DNA of 64,000 nt from Paragordius varius (Eukaryota > Nematomorpha), in NCBI GenBank assembly GCA_964247055.1, contig OZ176055.1:248001-312000 (forward strand), given 5' to 3'. This document shows, in pieces, positions 1 through 10,817 of this stretch. The notes below the pieces were generated by a model, which made no database searches, had not been told where the DNA came from, and saw only the letters and a list, made by a program, of their open reading frames with translations. The stretch's first letter is position 1. Each line of letters opens with the position of its first letter. The translations under genes and the position numbers were made by a program.

Positions 1-82
1 AGCTTTAAAAAGTATGGTCGTCTTTTTAAAAATTTTTATTTTTATTTTTACATTTTGTCCGTATAATTTCAATTTTTACTGT
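1..82. repeat. Palindromic MITE family A, right half, cut by window edge
   Basis: Matches the right arm of family A: it contains the block around ACATTTTGTCCGTATAATTT and ends in CAATTTTTACTGTA. The left half lies outside the window. Confidence 0.75.
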
Positions 83-150
83 ATAAATCAAAAATCCCTT
101 TTATTTCCAAAACATAATCTACGAATCGCAATACACTTTATTAACTTAGA

Positions 151-457
151 ATAAAAATTGTAGAAATTATACGTAAGAACAAAACGTGAAAATATAAAAA
201 CAATTATTTTTTCTAAAAGACAACCACCATACTTTTGTAATCTCTTGATTTTTTTTATAACTTTCATTGTTTTAAACTACAAAGTATAAAATAGAAATGT
301 TAATTAGTAACACAACAAATTATATATTTTACAATTGTAAATGGGGATAAATTAAGGTACCTTAAAAAAGTATGGTGTGGTTTTTTGAAAACAAAATTTT
401 TGTCTTTATATTTCTTCATTTTGTCCACCTTCCGTATATAATTTCAATTTTTACTGT
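151..457. repeat. Palindromic MITE family A, full-length copy
   Basis: Both arms are present: ATTATACGTAAGAACAAAAC on the left and its complement on the right, ending CAATTTTTACTGTA. The core around TTATATATTTTACAATTG is shared with the other copies. It lies downstream of the last NOL10 exon in the window, presumably in an intron. Confidence 0.8.
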
Positions 458-538
458 AAATAACTTAAGCCCCAAAAAAGTATCCAATTTAAATGCCTAA
501 AAATCATTACAAAAAATATCCATTATTTAATTAAGAAA

Positions 539-621
539 CTAGTTGTCTTTTAAAAACATAATTTTGTCTTTATATTTTTACATTTTGTCCACCTTTCGTG
601 GATAATTTCATTTTTACGGTA
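539..621. repeat. Palindromic MITE family A, right-arm fragment
   Basis: Only the right arm is recognisable (GTTGTCTTTTAAAAACATAA, then a GTCTTTATATTTTTACATTT block). It is diverged at the end. Confidence 0.6.
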
Positions 622-722
622 AATAACTTAACACCCCCAAAAAAGTATTTAATCTAAATGCCTAAAAACTAATTAAAAGAAAAAAACCAGCAAGTAATGA
701 AAAAAAACTCTTCAAAACTTAC

Positions 723-3479
723 CATTAACCGGTTCTATGGTAGTTAAATTTTTTGAAGTAGATTGATTTTCAGTTGTTTCAACTAAATCAAAATCTTGAT
801 TGAAATTTTCAAAATTTCCAGGAATATCATTTTGATCAAAGGGTGCCCAAATTTTAATGCATTTCGGGTCCATGGAAGCGATCCAATCATTTTGTAGGAA
901 TTGGATTTTGCCAATAGGAAGTCCGTACATGTGATCTTTGGCGTGATAAGGTGCACGTGATCGTAAATCATATAATTGGACCTATATGCATAAAAATATT
1001 AGTTTAAAAATCAAAAGTATGATAAATAATTGAAGGTAAATAAAATATATAAATATATTAAATTTTATATTTAAGAGAAAACATAGATAACCATACTTTT
1101 AAACCTTTGATTTCTATTACCCGCATATATTTAATTAGACAGATTTAAATTATTTAATTAAGTATTACAACAAATTTAAAATCTCGAATGCGTATTTCGA
1201 AACCGAAAATGATGATTAATTACTATAAAAATTGAAATTATACGGAAGGAAAAAAATGTAAAAATATAAAGACAAAATATTGTTTTCAAAAGACATCCCC
1301 ATATTTAAACTACCTAATTTATCCTATGTACAATCGTAAAATACATAATGTTGATTGTGTTACTACTAATTTACATTTCTATATTCTACTTTATAATTTA
1401 AAACAACGAAAGTTATATTTAAAAAATCAAGAAGAAATAAAGAAATAAAAAAGTATGTTAGATGAGAATATTTGTCTTTATATTTTCAGAATTTGTCCTT
1501 ACATATAATTTCCACATTTTTAGTCTAAATTTGCAATAAGCAGCAGAATATTTTAAAACACTTTTTAAAAAAATGGATTGTCTTTATATTTTTACATTTT
1601 GTCTTTATGTTTTCAGTTTATTGTTAATGTAAATATTTTACTGTGCCAAAGTTTGTTCCAACTCCAAATCTCAATTCATCCTTATAGGTGATGGCTGAAA
1701 AGCCAGGTTTGTTCGATTTTCGAAAGTGTGATGATATGCCCCCCAAGGGAATAGATGATATCTAAAGAACAAAAAAAAATGTTATTTATAAAAAAATTTT
1801 CAGTATTTCTTACCCGGTTTTTTAATTTCATGGGTGAATCAAAGATTAAAACAGGAAAGACATTTTGATTTTTGTCAAAAACTGGAAAATCAAAAAAAGA
1901 ATTTTAAACAAACAATAAGTAAGTACTTATTCTTTTAAAAAAGTAATAAACTCAATTTTATCAGCAATTAAGGCTCTAAGAAATATATAGACATGTATTA
2001 TATAAAACATCTTTTGTTTATTGAATTTAACAACAACAAGCCTATTAATTCCAAATCATCACCTGTTTTTGAAATGGCCCAAAATCAGCTGTTATTTGGG
2101 CGACTCGGTTTCGGGTCCTCGGGTCCCAACACTCAATAGTTCCGTCAGCTGATACGCATGTCAACAATCGATGGTGCGGATTTATATCACACGCAGTTAA
2201 AACTCTACATAGCGAAAAAAATTATTAGATATTTGAAAATAGAAATAAAACAGATATAATCCAAAGAAAGAATTTTTTTATAAAAATCATTTAAAAATAT
2301 TGCATATTAACTGGAATATGAATATTTCAAACTCAAATATATTTTTTATGTGGTTTAATGTGTTAAAAACAAACTATTTTTTTCGTGCGTTAATCAATAA
2401 TGTAATCAAAATTAAATTTTCAATAAACTTTTTCCCAAAATAATATTTGTAATGTTGTTTAAGAAAAGTTTTTAGAAGATTAAAGCTAAAAATATTGATA
2501 TTTAAAAGGATTAAAATATTTATAAAATCTATAAACAAAAATGGATAGTTTTATAAAAATATATATATTTTAACAACCACTTTAAATGACAAATCTTTTA
2601 TATAATTAAAAAATATTATTATAATAATTTTGAAATTTATTATAAAAAAATGTAATGATATGAGTATTTAATAAAAATAAAATTATTTAAATAAGATAAT
2701 CATTTATTTTACCAATACCTGGAATTTGATTCGAACGGTGCTAAAAATCTCCCCTGAGCCAAATTCAATCGAAAAATATCACCACTAAAAAAATATTTAA
2801 AGTGTATTTGTGGGTAATCTATATATTATATATAATACTTATTTTACTTATTAAACATTTTTCAAACTATCAAATTAAATTTAAATTTTACCCATTTGCA
2901 ACAATGTAAAGGTCACATGAAACCTTGTCATAATCCATATCGTGACCTAGGCGAGGAATTCGAGTTTTGTAATGAAAACCATAACTTGCATGAAATTCTA
3001 TCCATCTATCATGTTCCAAACAAATAAACTAAATTAGGCAATTAAAAACAAAAAAAAACTTTAGAATAATCATCTGAGAGCGGTAAAATTTTAATTATTT
3101 CTGAATCAACGCATCGTTCAAATTTCATCGATAATTGTTGAGTATCATAACATCGAATGCGAGGTTTATACATACCAGATATTAAAATGTAATTTTCATC
3201 GGGTGTCATACAAACGCTATTTGTTACGGCCGGCATTTCAAAATCTTGAATAAGTGTAATACGACGTTCTAATTCCTCATCTTTCCTGATCAGCGATTTC
3301 TTTTGCTTGTTGGATAACCACTAGAAATAAGTTTTTTTTGATAAATATTCATAATATTAAATTTTTAAAAATATTTAAATATATTATAATACTGAAAAAA
3401 ATTATATAATCACCTCAGGAATAGATTTACCGGCGCTTAAATTATAAACTTTAACTCCGTTTATATTTGTAACATGCAT
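723..3479 (-). CDS. NOL10: Nucleolar protein 10 (NOL10), 5' part of gene
   Basis: WD-repeat nucleolar protein; family members act in small ribosomal subunit (SSU processome) biogenesis. Exons read on the minus strand: 3479-3414, 3320-3060, 3028-2892, 2784-2719, 2204-2063, 1881-1814, 1761-1642 and 981-723. The start gives MHVTNINGVKVYNLSAGKS, very like the NOL10 N-terminus. Diagnostic later stretches are YKPRIRCYDTQQLSMKFERC, ECWDPRTRNRVA and VQLYDLRSRAPYHAKDHMYG. About 370 residues are covered, roughly the WD/beta-propeller half; the charged C-terminal half lies beyond base 1. Splice phases agree at every junction except 2063/1881: exon 5 ends on a complete codon, but the only open frame of exon 6 needs one incoming base, so a micro-exon or a shifted border was missed there. 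Identity is firm; the exact exon 5-6 join is not. Confidence 0.9.
1222..1524. repeat. Palindromic MITE family A copy in NOL10 intron
   Basis: Begins ATAAAAATTGAAATTATACG and ends with the matching complement near TAATTTCCACATTTTTAGT. A further right-arm scrap follows at about 1562-1615. Confidence 0.75.
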
Positions 3480-3583
3480 GCCACTAACGCATAAAGGTTA
3501 ACAGATTGTTCCAAAAAAATTTAAAATATTAATGTCATAACGCTATTTTATTAACACTTGAATACAACACACTCATTTTAGTC

Positions 3584-4134
3584 CTTCGATTCAAATTGGG
3601 GTAGTTGGATACCCCAGGCCTGTTTAAAATTAAATATTATAAAAAGTATGAAAGGAATCGAAACGATGGCAAAATTTTGCACTTATTTAACATTAATAAA
3701 CCGAAATATATAAAAAAATATATTCAAAAATACTTGATATTACTTATTTTAAGCTAAAACCGAGAGGTAAAAATTTCGTCAACGTGACATGTGTGAATGG
3801 TAAAATTAAAATATAATACAAAATAAACCGCTTTTTTTATTTCTATCAATGCTAGATGTAATTAAAATAAAAAATTAGCTTTAATTTTATCCTTAAAATT
3901 AAATTAAGACGATATTTTGCAAAAAATTTGCAGAATAAAAATGGCATCGAAGTAGTTTGACATGGAACTTTTTTTTCAAAACAAAATTTTATTTATATAT
4001 TTTGGCATATTTATATAATTTTTAATTAGCTTAGAAGCATAAATTTAAATTGGGACCGTTTCCTTCAGTAGTTTTTTAAAAATATTAATTTAAATTTAGT
4101 CTGGGGTATTTAGATACCCCAATTTGAATCGAAG
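3584..4134. mobile_element. Family C non-autonomous element with subterminal hairpins
   Basis: About 550 bp bounded by inverted copies of CTTCGATTCAAATTGGGGTA. Just inside each end sits a small palindrome of the form GGGGTAT-N-ATACCCC that could fold into a hairpin. No coding capacity. An inverted second copy lies at 55372-55884 and a terminal scrap near 53634-53668. Superfamily not assigned. Confidence 0.75.
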
Positions 4135-4823
4135 TGTTAAGTGCGACTTTTTTATCATCCCACCCAAAAGTTTTTATTTGTCCTAGTTACCTTTTGAGGT
4201 GGCTTTCTATACCAGAGCCTAATTTGTAAATAAACTACACTTTTAAAAGTTTTTTTAGCAAAATATAATAATCAAACTTTGTTCTCAAGTATTAGATAAC
4301 AAAACTTATTTTTTCACAGTTTTGTGATTTCTAGGGTCTAAAATTGGGACAGCTCCAAAAGACTGAAACGAACAGCTCATATTAAAATCAAAAATATCAA
4401 ATTTTTGCTGGTAAAATGTAGCCTTATACTTCTTAAAAGTAATTAACATTTTCTAACCATTTTACATTTATTTTGCTGTTAAATAAGCAATATAAAAAAA
4501 TTAAAAAAAAACGGCAAAAATATTTGAGATAGGTATTTTTTACATTTTTCTCGTTAATTTTTGTACAATACGCCTAAAAGATTAAAGAAAGCATATTTTA
4601 AAATTCGGCTTAATACTTAAAATACTTTTTTAAAATGTTAAAATTTTGAATCGCTTTGGGATATAACCCAAAAAGTAATGGAGTTTTAGAATTAGGTGAA
4701 TTATGTAAAAAAATACAATTAATAAAAATTTGAAATTTAACTATATTTATCAAACAGACGATACAGCATCATTGAATTTATGGAAATAGTGTTTTTATAC
4801 CTCATTCTATCATGCCTCTAAAT

Positions 4824-4976
4824 CAGGGGTCTAGACAAATATATTCGCAGCTGCTTTGATTTTTGTTTTTTATTCATTTACCCCAATTTAGGATGAAAAT
4901 AATAGTAAATTTTTGAAAATCAATTTTAATTTTTTTCACATTTTGCGTTCCAAAAAAAGCGTGTTGGACATCCCTG
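4824..4976. mobile_element. hAT-type MITE
   Basis: Starts CAGGGGTCTAGACAAAT and ends GTGTTGGACATCCCTG. The CAGGGGTGTCCAAC-like termini are typical of hAT elements. It is short and has no open frame. A related copy at 24874-25087 supports the call. Confidence 0.55.
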
Positions 4977-5819
4977 GTCTGATTAGTATAAAGTATTATT
5001 TTGCCAAAATTTTGCTATAAAATTAATTTTTAAGCATATTATTCATTTATCGGAAAAAGTTTTTGATGTCAAAAGTTAGCAGATATTTTAAATTTTTATC
5101 GCGCGATCTGGGCTTGTTGCGCCATTATTAAATGAGAACTGGTCCATTTTTGATGGTATTTAAGGCTATCAGTTAGAATTTAGTATAGATGTTTTTTTTA
5201 AAGAAAGCAGATTGTTACTCAAAAAATTCATTTATAATGATATGCCCGCTAATTTTGCGATTCTTCGATATTCCCACAAAAGTTGAACTACCTTTATTAT
5301 ATCATTCGTCGCCATGATAATCATATTTTTTTCTTCTAGAATATATATGTAATTCATCAGAATATTTTGTTGTATGCACTGCATATATGTAATTTGGATA
5401 TTTAATTTAAACCGGAGATTTTAAGCACTCTGTAACAGAAAAATATCTTATATTAATAACATATAATTTAATTAAAAATTTTCAGTGCTTATTAAAAACA
5501 TTTATATAAACTTTATTTTTGAATAATATATATATAATGACCCCCTACCCTCTTATTTAAAATTGTCCGATTTTTAAGTAAAGTCCCTGTTATCATAATC
5601 GTTTTAAGTTTAATATAACTTTTAACATGCTTATTAATTTGTATAGAATTGTGCACGTGTAATAAAAATAAATGAAATATCTAATTATCATTCATTTAAA
5701 CAATTTATCACAATAATAATTATTAATCTATATATTTATGAAAATGGAAAACGCTGTTGTGATCTGTTTTGTAGACTTATTCAAATCCAAATTTCGAAAA
5801 ATATAATCATTAATGAAAG

Positions 5820-7320
5820 CCCCGACAATAGCTTCGCTCTTTTTTTGAATTAGGTCGCCAGTTCGGGCCCACCCAGTGTAAAAACGGTTTTTTTTGAAAA
5901 CACAAGTCCACAAAAATCGTGTCTTTGAGACAATTTTCCTGAAAACGTGTTGGACCATGCGATTTAAAATATGATTTTTTTATTTATTCTCGATTGCGCC
6001 GAACATAGTCGACTCGCCTTTTTAATTTAGGCCCTCTTTTTACCCGCTCCCTCCGTAAAATGCCATTTTTTTAAAAAAACTAAATAAGTCCAAAAAAATA
6101 ATTTTTTGAATCTATTTTTTGCCCAGTATGAGACCGTAAAAATTCAATAAGGATTCCAGGTATTCCAAAGGCAAATATTTTAGTCATGCGTTTCTTTGAT
6201 GATAGCTGCTGGGTAAGGAGATACCTGCTAAAAACTGACCCGTCATATCGAAATAGCGTGCCTTTGGGGCTAAATTTCTGAAAACCTATCAGGCCATATG
6301 AGTTCAATCCGTGCTTAAAATATTACCCGTATTAGGTCGTACGGTTTTTTAAAATTAGCCGTTAATTAGGCCCTTCACTCCCTGAAAAATGCGCTATCAT
6401 TGAACTATTATTTAGTTTTGAAGCCATTTTCCAAAAACTATTAAAAACATGATTCCCCTATAAGGCAAAAAATTTTATCGAACGTCTTTTTTATATTGGC
6501 CTCTGTCAAGGGCTACCCGCCAACAACTGCTTCACCATATCGATGCAGCATGCCTTTGAGGCTAAATTTCAGAAAACCTATGATTCTAAAAGGAACATAT
6601 GGAATCCATGATAATTCCAGATATTCCGCATATAAAGGCAAAAATTTTGCCCAACGCTTTTTATATGTGCCCCTGGGTAAGGAGCTACCCGCCAAAAACT
6701 GCGCACTATATAGCAATTGGGTTGTTTTGGAGCTAATTTTTTAAAATTTTATGAAGCTATATGAGCTCATTAAAAGTAGAAATGTAACCCGTAACTAGGC
6801 AAAGAAGGTCAGGGTTTTTTTAGCCATTAATTTGGTGTCCATAAGCCCTAAGATGCGCCATCAATGACGATTACTTGGTGTTGAGGTATTTTTGAATAAC
6901 CGATGAGACGATGGTATCAAAGATAAATCCAAATATTTCCCATAAAGGCAAAGAATTTAACTCAGCGCTTTTTCCATATAGGTCTATGGGTAGGGGTCTA
7001 CCGGTTTAAAACTGAGACACCATACAAAAATGGCGTGGTTTTGGACCTAATTTTCATAAAACTTAAGAAGCCATACCCGATGTCAAAAAAAAGCTTTTTT
7101 GCACGTTTTACTTAATAATTGCTCATGTTTTTTCAGACTAAGATCAATGGTTTTTGTTTACATTGTTAAAATTTGGTATGCTGGAAGCCTTTATACTATT
7201 AAACCTGATCAACAATATTTTTTTGAGGCTATTTTCGCCAAAATTATGAGATCACAATAAATTTAGGAGTGCAGATCGCGTATAAAGGCAAAAAAAATTT
7301 GCTCCTCCCCCCAAGAAGTC
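5820..7320. repeat. Degenerate tandem repeat, about four core units
   Basis: A core of about 140 bp recurs near 6168, 6460, 6634 and 6943, with partial units at both ends. Each core has an AAAGGCAAA-type start, then a GGGTAAGGAGNTACC-type block, then a block like GCCTTTGAGGCTAAATTTC. Spacing alternates between about 170 and 310-340 bp. It is less AT-rich than its surroundings. Minus-strand frames in two units share residues such as IGFQKFSPKGTLFRYDG, but stops and drift argue against a live gene. Confidence 0.65.
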
Positions 7321-8145
7321 CGAAAGAATTACTCGGGCTGCGTAGCAGCCCGAGATTTACGCCAGTATTATCTAAAATATAAAAATAAAGATAAATCCGA
7401 ATATTGATTTTAAAATGTATAGAAAAAAATTTGATGATATTCAGCCATTATATATATATATATATATATATCCCAGGATAGGAGGGTCCTTTTAAGGAAA
7501 GTCTACTGCAATAAGGTTTTTTTTTTCTACCTTTTTTTAAATTTTGTGATAAATATTGATGACTTTTATATGTATTATAGAAACGGAAGCTATATATATA
7601 TATTGAACATAAACCACAGATCAATCGATTTTTATCGGTTTTTTATCATTAGATAACAACACTGTTTAAATTCTTTAATTATAACTTTATAATGTATGTA
7701 TTACTTTTTATCATAAGAAGGAAAAAAGGGGGTGAGTATTAGGGCCAAATGACACCCCTATAAAAAAATTTATATTATTAATTTTATTTTCTATTGTAAG
7801 TAATAGATCTTCAAAGTCCAATCATACTATTAAAATCAATCGTAATAAATTTTTTGGCATAAAAAGCCTTTAGAGAGCCATGTATTGAACCCAATAATTA
7901 TAAAATAATTTACCATGGGTGACAGATGGATAAAATCCAATATATATATGTTAATTTATTGGGTGATTTTGGATACTTTTCAATTAACTAATCTTTTTTT
8001 TCTTATATAATAAATATATATCGATATTTTAATTTATATAAACTTTTTTTAAACTTTTTTGTCGAAACGAAAATATTTGCGAATCCAACAATCAAATAAT
8101 GACGAGAATTACGACCGAAGTAATTTTAATTTTAAATTTTTTTAA

Positions 8146-8427
8146 TACAAATTCAGATTTACGGAAGGACAAACTGTAAAAATATAAAGTCACAATTTTT
8201 TTTTCAAAAGACAACCCCATACCTTTTTTAATCTTAATTTATCATATGTTAATCATTTGAAATACAATCGTAAAATACATAATATTGATTGTGTTAAAAA
8301 TTTACATTTCTATATTATTATTTGTAGTTTATATTTAAAAAAATAAAAAATATGGTTGTTTTTGAGAAAAAAATATTTGTCCTTAAATTTTTACGTTTTG
8401 TCATTCCGTATAATTTCAATTTTTCTA
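8146..8427. repeat. Palindromic MITE family A copy
   Basis: Left arm near ACGGAAGGACAAACTGTAAA and right arm ending CCGTATAATTTCAATTTTT. The centre carries the shared TAAAATACATAATATTGATT block. Confidence 0.75.
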
Positions 8428-8664
8428 AAATTTTATTCTAAAATTAATTTTAATATATCGAATTTCGGTATTATACAATTCCCATTTCTGGATAATATTT
8501 TTGTAGAATATATATGATACTTTTTGTACTTTTATATTTATCATAATAGTGTTAAAACATTTTCATTTGCCGACCTGCCATATTTCACTAAGAAAAAAAA
8601 TTTACAAAAGAAATTTTATCATTTGAACACATAATATGTAACTTAAGGGACTACCGACACTAAA

Positions 8665-8669
<5 letters not shown>

Positions 8670-8707
<38 letters not shown>
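8670..8707. repeat. (TA)n microsatellite
   Basis: Uninterrupted alternating TA of nearly 40 bases. Shorter TA runs occur at about 7449-7471, 18867-18891, 33903-33925 and 34231-34252. Confidence 0.95.
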
Positions 8708-8709
<2 letters not shown>

Positions 8710-9116
8710 GCAAATAAAGTTATAAAATGTATAATATAATTTTAGTTTTTATCTATATAGTTCCCCGAGTGAATTCTGTACAAAATTATATTTTAAGGCA
8801 GGCATAAAAGTTAGAAAAAATCAAATGATACCCCATGAAAAAATATTAAAAATATGAAAAAAATATTTAAATCATTTAAAAACGAGAAAATAACCCAAAT
8901 TATGTGTTAAAATCCCTCTTTAAGTTAAAAACTTTGCAAATTACATTAAAAAAAATGTTTTAAAGTGTTTTTTGAGTTAAGAAGCAAGATACGCACAAAA
9001 TATCATAGAAAACAAACATATTGTTTTGATTTAATTTGATTTTTATGCTTAAATTATATGATATGATTTGAATTTAAATTTGTTTTGATTAGATTGAAGA
9101 AATAATTATACCGCTA

Positions 9117-10305
9117 ATGCCTGCCCCAGTTCGGTTATTCGATATCGAAAAACCGCCCCGACGTAGTCGATATTTATCATCAAGCAGCTATCCAGGTAAA
9201 AATATTGTAACTCATTTGATTAAAAAAATATATATCTTTATAAAAACTTTAATAAACCCAACATTTTGGAACCAAGAAATACGATACATAATTATAGATT
9301 TATTTGCTATTTTTAATAAAATTTGATATAAATTAAACCTTTCAGTAAATTGCGACAAAACAAAAATGGGTCTAATATTTTTTCTCAAAGACAACCATAT
9401 TTTTTTACAACCTGATTTTTTGGATTAATTTATCGTTTCGGAATAAGTACAGTCATGTATCCTTTATTTCATCAAAAATTTATTTTTTTTGTCAAATGGG
9501 TATAAATTTTTGGTTAAGAATGGAAAAAACAAGAGCTCTATGGTAATTCTTATACTTTTTGATGAATATGATTTTGTCAATACCATAGAGCTCTTGTTTT
9601 TTCCATTCTTTATCAAATATTTATACCCATTTAACGAAAAAAAAAATAAATTTTTGATAAAATAAAGGATACATGACTGTACCTTTGTAATCTTTTAGTT
9701 TCATAGAAAAAATCATAAATATAAATTGTTTCCATTATAAAAGTTATAAGTCTTTAAGCTTTTTTACGTTTTCTACCACCTGCGGAAACGCTTTAAAATT
9801 AATCTCATTAAAAAAAACCACCAAAATTTAACATTTTACATTTCACAATGAATGCCATATAAATTTTTTAAACCAAAAAACCGGTTCCTTCTCTGCTTTC
9901 AATAAAAAAAACTCTTCAAGAAGTTATATTTGATTTTGCATTTTATTTTACTTAGGTTTTGGGGGCAGTTCACTGTGTAACATACATAATTGCGCTTGTT
10001 GTGACATTTGTAACCCAAATTGTTGTCGCCCAAAATCCGTTGTCAGTTACAAAGGTTCTGACATTGGAGGAAGCGGTCTACTACCTATCATGCCTTATAC
10101 GCCCTCACCCGCAATGCAAAGTGCAAAACGTGTATCCGATCAAATCGATAATTACTTTGCAAATTATCCACGCGGCCTTATATTTTCTTACTATTACCCG
10201 CCACGACCCCTGTATTTTGTGGAAAGCAGTCCGGTTGATTTGTATTCAACAACATACTCAAGCAGTTCCTCATCAAGATCTTCAAAATCGAGATGTTTGT
10301 GTTAA
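9117..10305 (+). CDS. Unrecognised 142-residue protein with Cys-rich centre
   Basis: Two-exon model: 9117-9195 and 9956-10305. The donor after TATCCAG and the acceptor TTTATTTTACTTAG join in phase (G|GT). The product starts MPAPVRLFDIEKPPRRSRYL, has a Cys-rich run around residues 32-48 (LCNIHNCACCDICNPNCC), a YPRGLIFSYYYPPRPLYF segment and a Ser-rich tail ending SRCLC. There is no obvious signal peptide. An AATAAA signal lies at about 10535. The single intron is occupied by a family B palindrome (9450-9679). I do not recognise the family. Further 5' exons cannot be excluded, because the start codon is only the first ATG in this frame. The next gene downstream also has a CxxC-type Cys cluster. 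Confidence 0.5.
9450..9679. mobile_element. Palindromic element family B, short form
   Basis: Nearly perfect 230-bp inverted repeat flanked by TA on both sides. It starts CAGTCATGTATCC and ends with the complement. The inner arm holds AACAAGAGCTCTATGGTA. TA flanks and a CAG terminus suggest mobilisation by a Tc1/mariner-type transposase. The 1.6-kb element at 27382-28971 has the same ends. Confidence 0.85.
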
Positions 10306-10534
10306 AAAAGACAACAAAATTTCCTTAAAAAACCAACGAACGAATCAAAAACGAAAATATTACTCTACGAAATTTTCAACGTTTTTTTTGTGTTTCTCAA
10401 ACTCATTAATAACAAACTGTGTTAAATTTAACTCATATATATATCTGAATAATTTTATCAATGTACAAATTATGAATATATATGTGTGTCAATTATGATT
10501 ATCATTTATAATATCATCCATCCATCTAATGATA

Positions 10535-10540
10535 AATAAA
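10535..10540 (+). terminator. Polyadenylation signal AATAAA
   Basis: AATAAA about 230 bases after the stop of the 142-residue gene, in an AT-rich 3' flank. It fits as the 3' end signal but is not specific in such sequence. Confidence 0.4.
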
Positions 10541-10817
10541 ATAAATATAATTTTTCAATGAATGTCTTTTGTCTATTGTATGGTTGTATGTATATTTAAA
10601 TATTTGCTTAGATCCTGTTTTTAAAAACTTGTCATATTTTTTATTATTGAAATTACTAAAAATAGGGGCCTTCGGGCATCTTTACACTTATGTCATAACA
10701 ATATATAGGATATATTTTAGAACATATAGCACAAAATATTAAAAGTATAAATTTCTTTTATATTCTTTCGACAAAAATTTAATAAAATCAAAAAAATTAA
10801 TAAATTTGTAAATAAAT

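Larger units (their letters stand above)
3480..9116. other. Intergenic region with transposon remnants
   Basis: No convincing exon was found on either strand. It holds a family C element (3584-4134), a hAT-type MITE (4824-4976), a decayed tandem repeat (5820-7320), a family A MITE (8146-8427) and TA microsatellites. The stretches 4135-4823, 4977-5819 and 7321-8145 contain nothing I recognise. Confidence 0.6.

Noticed and set aside
6080-6716. Minus-strand frames sharing IGFxKFSxKG residues
   Set aside because: They lie in repeat units that drift and carry stops; kept as a repeat, not as genes.
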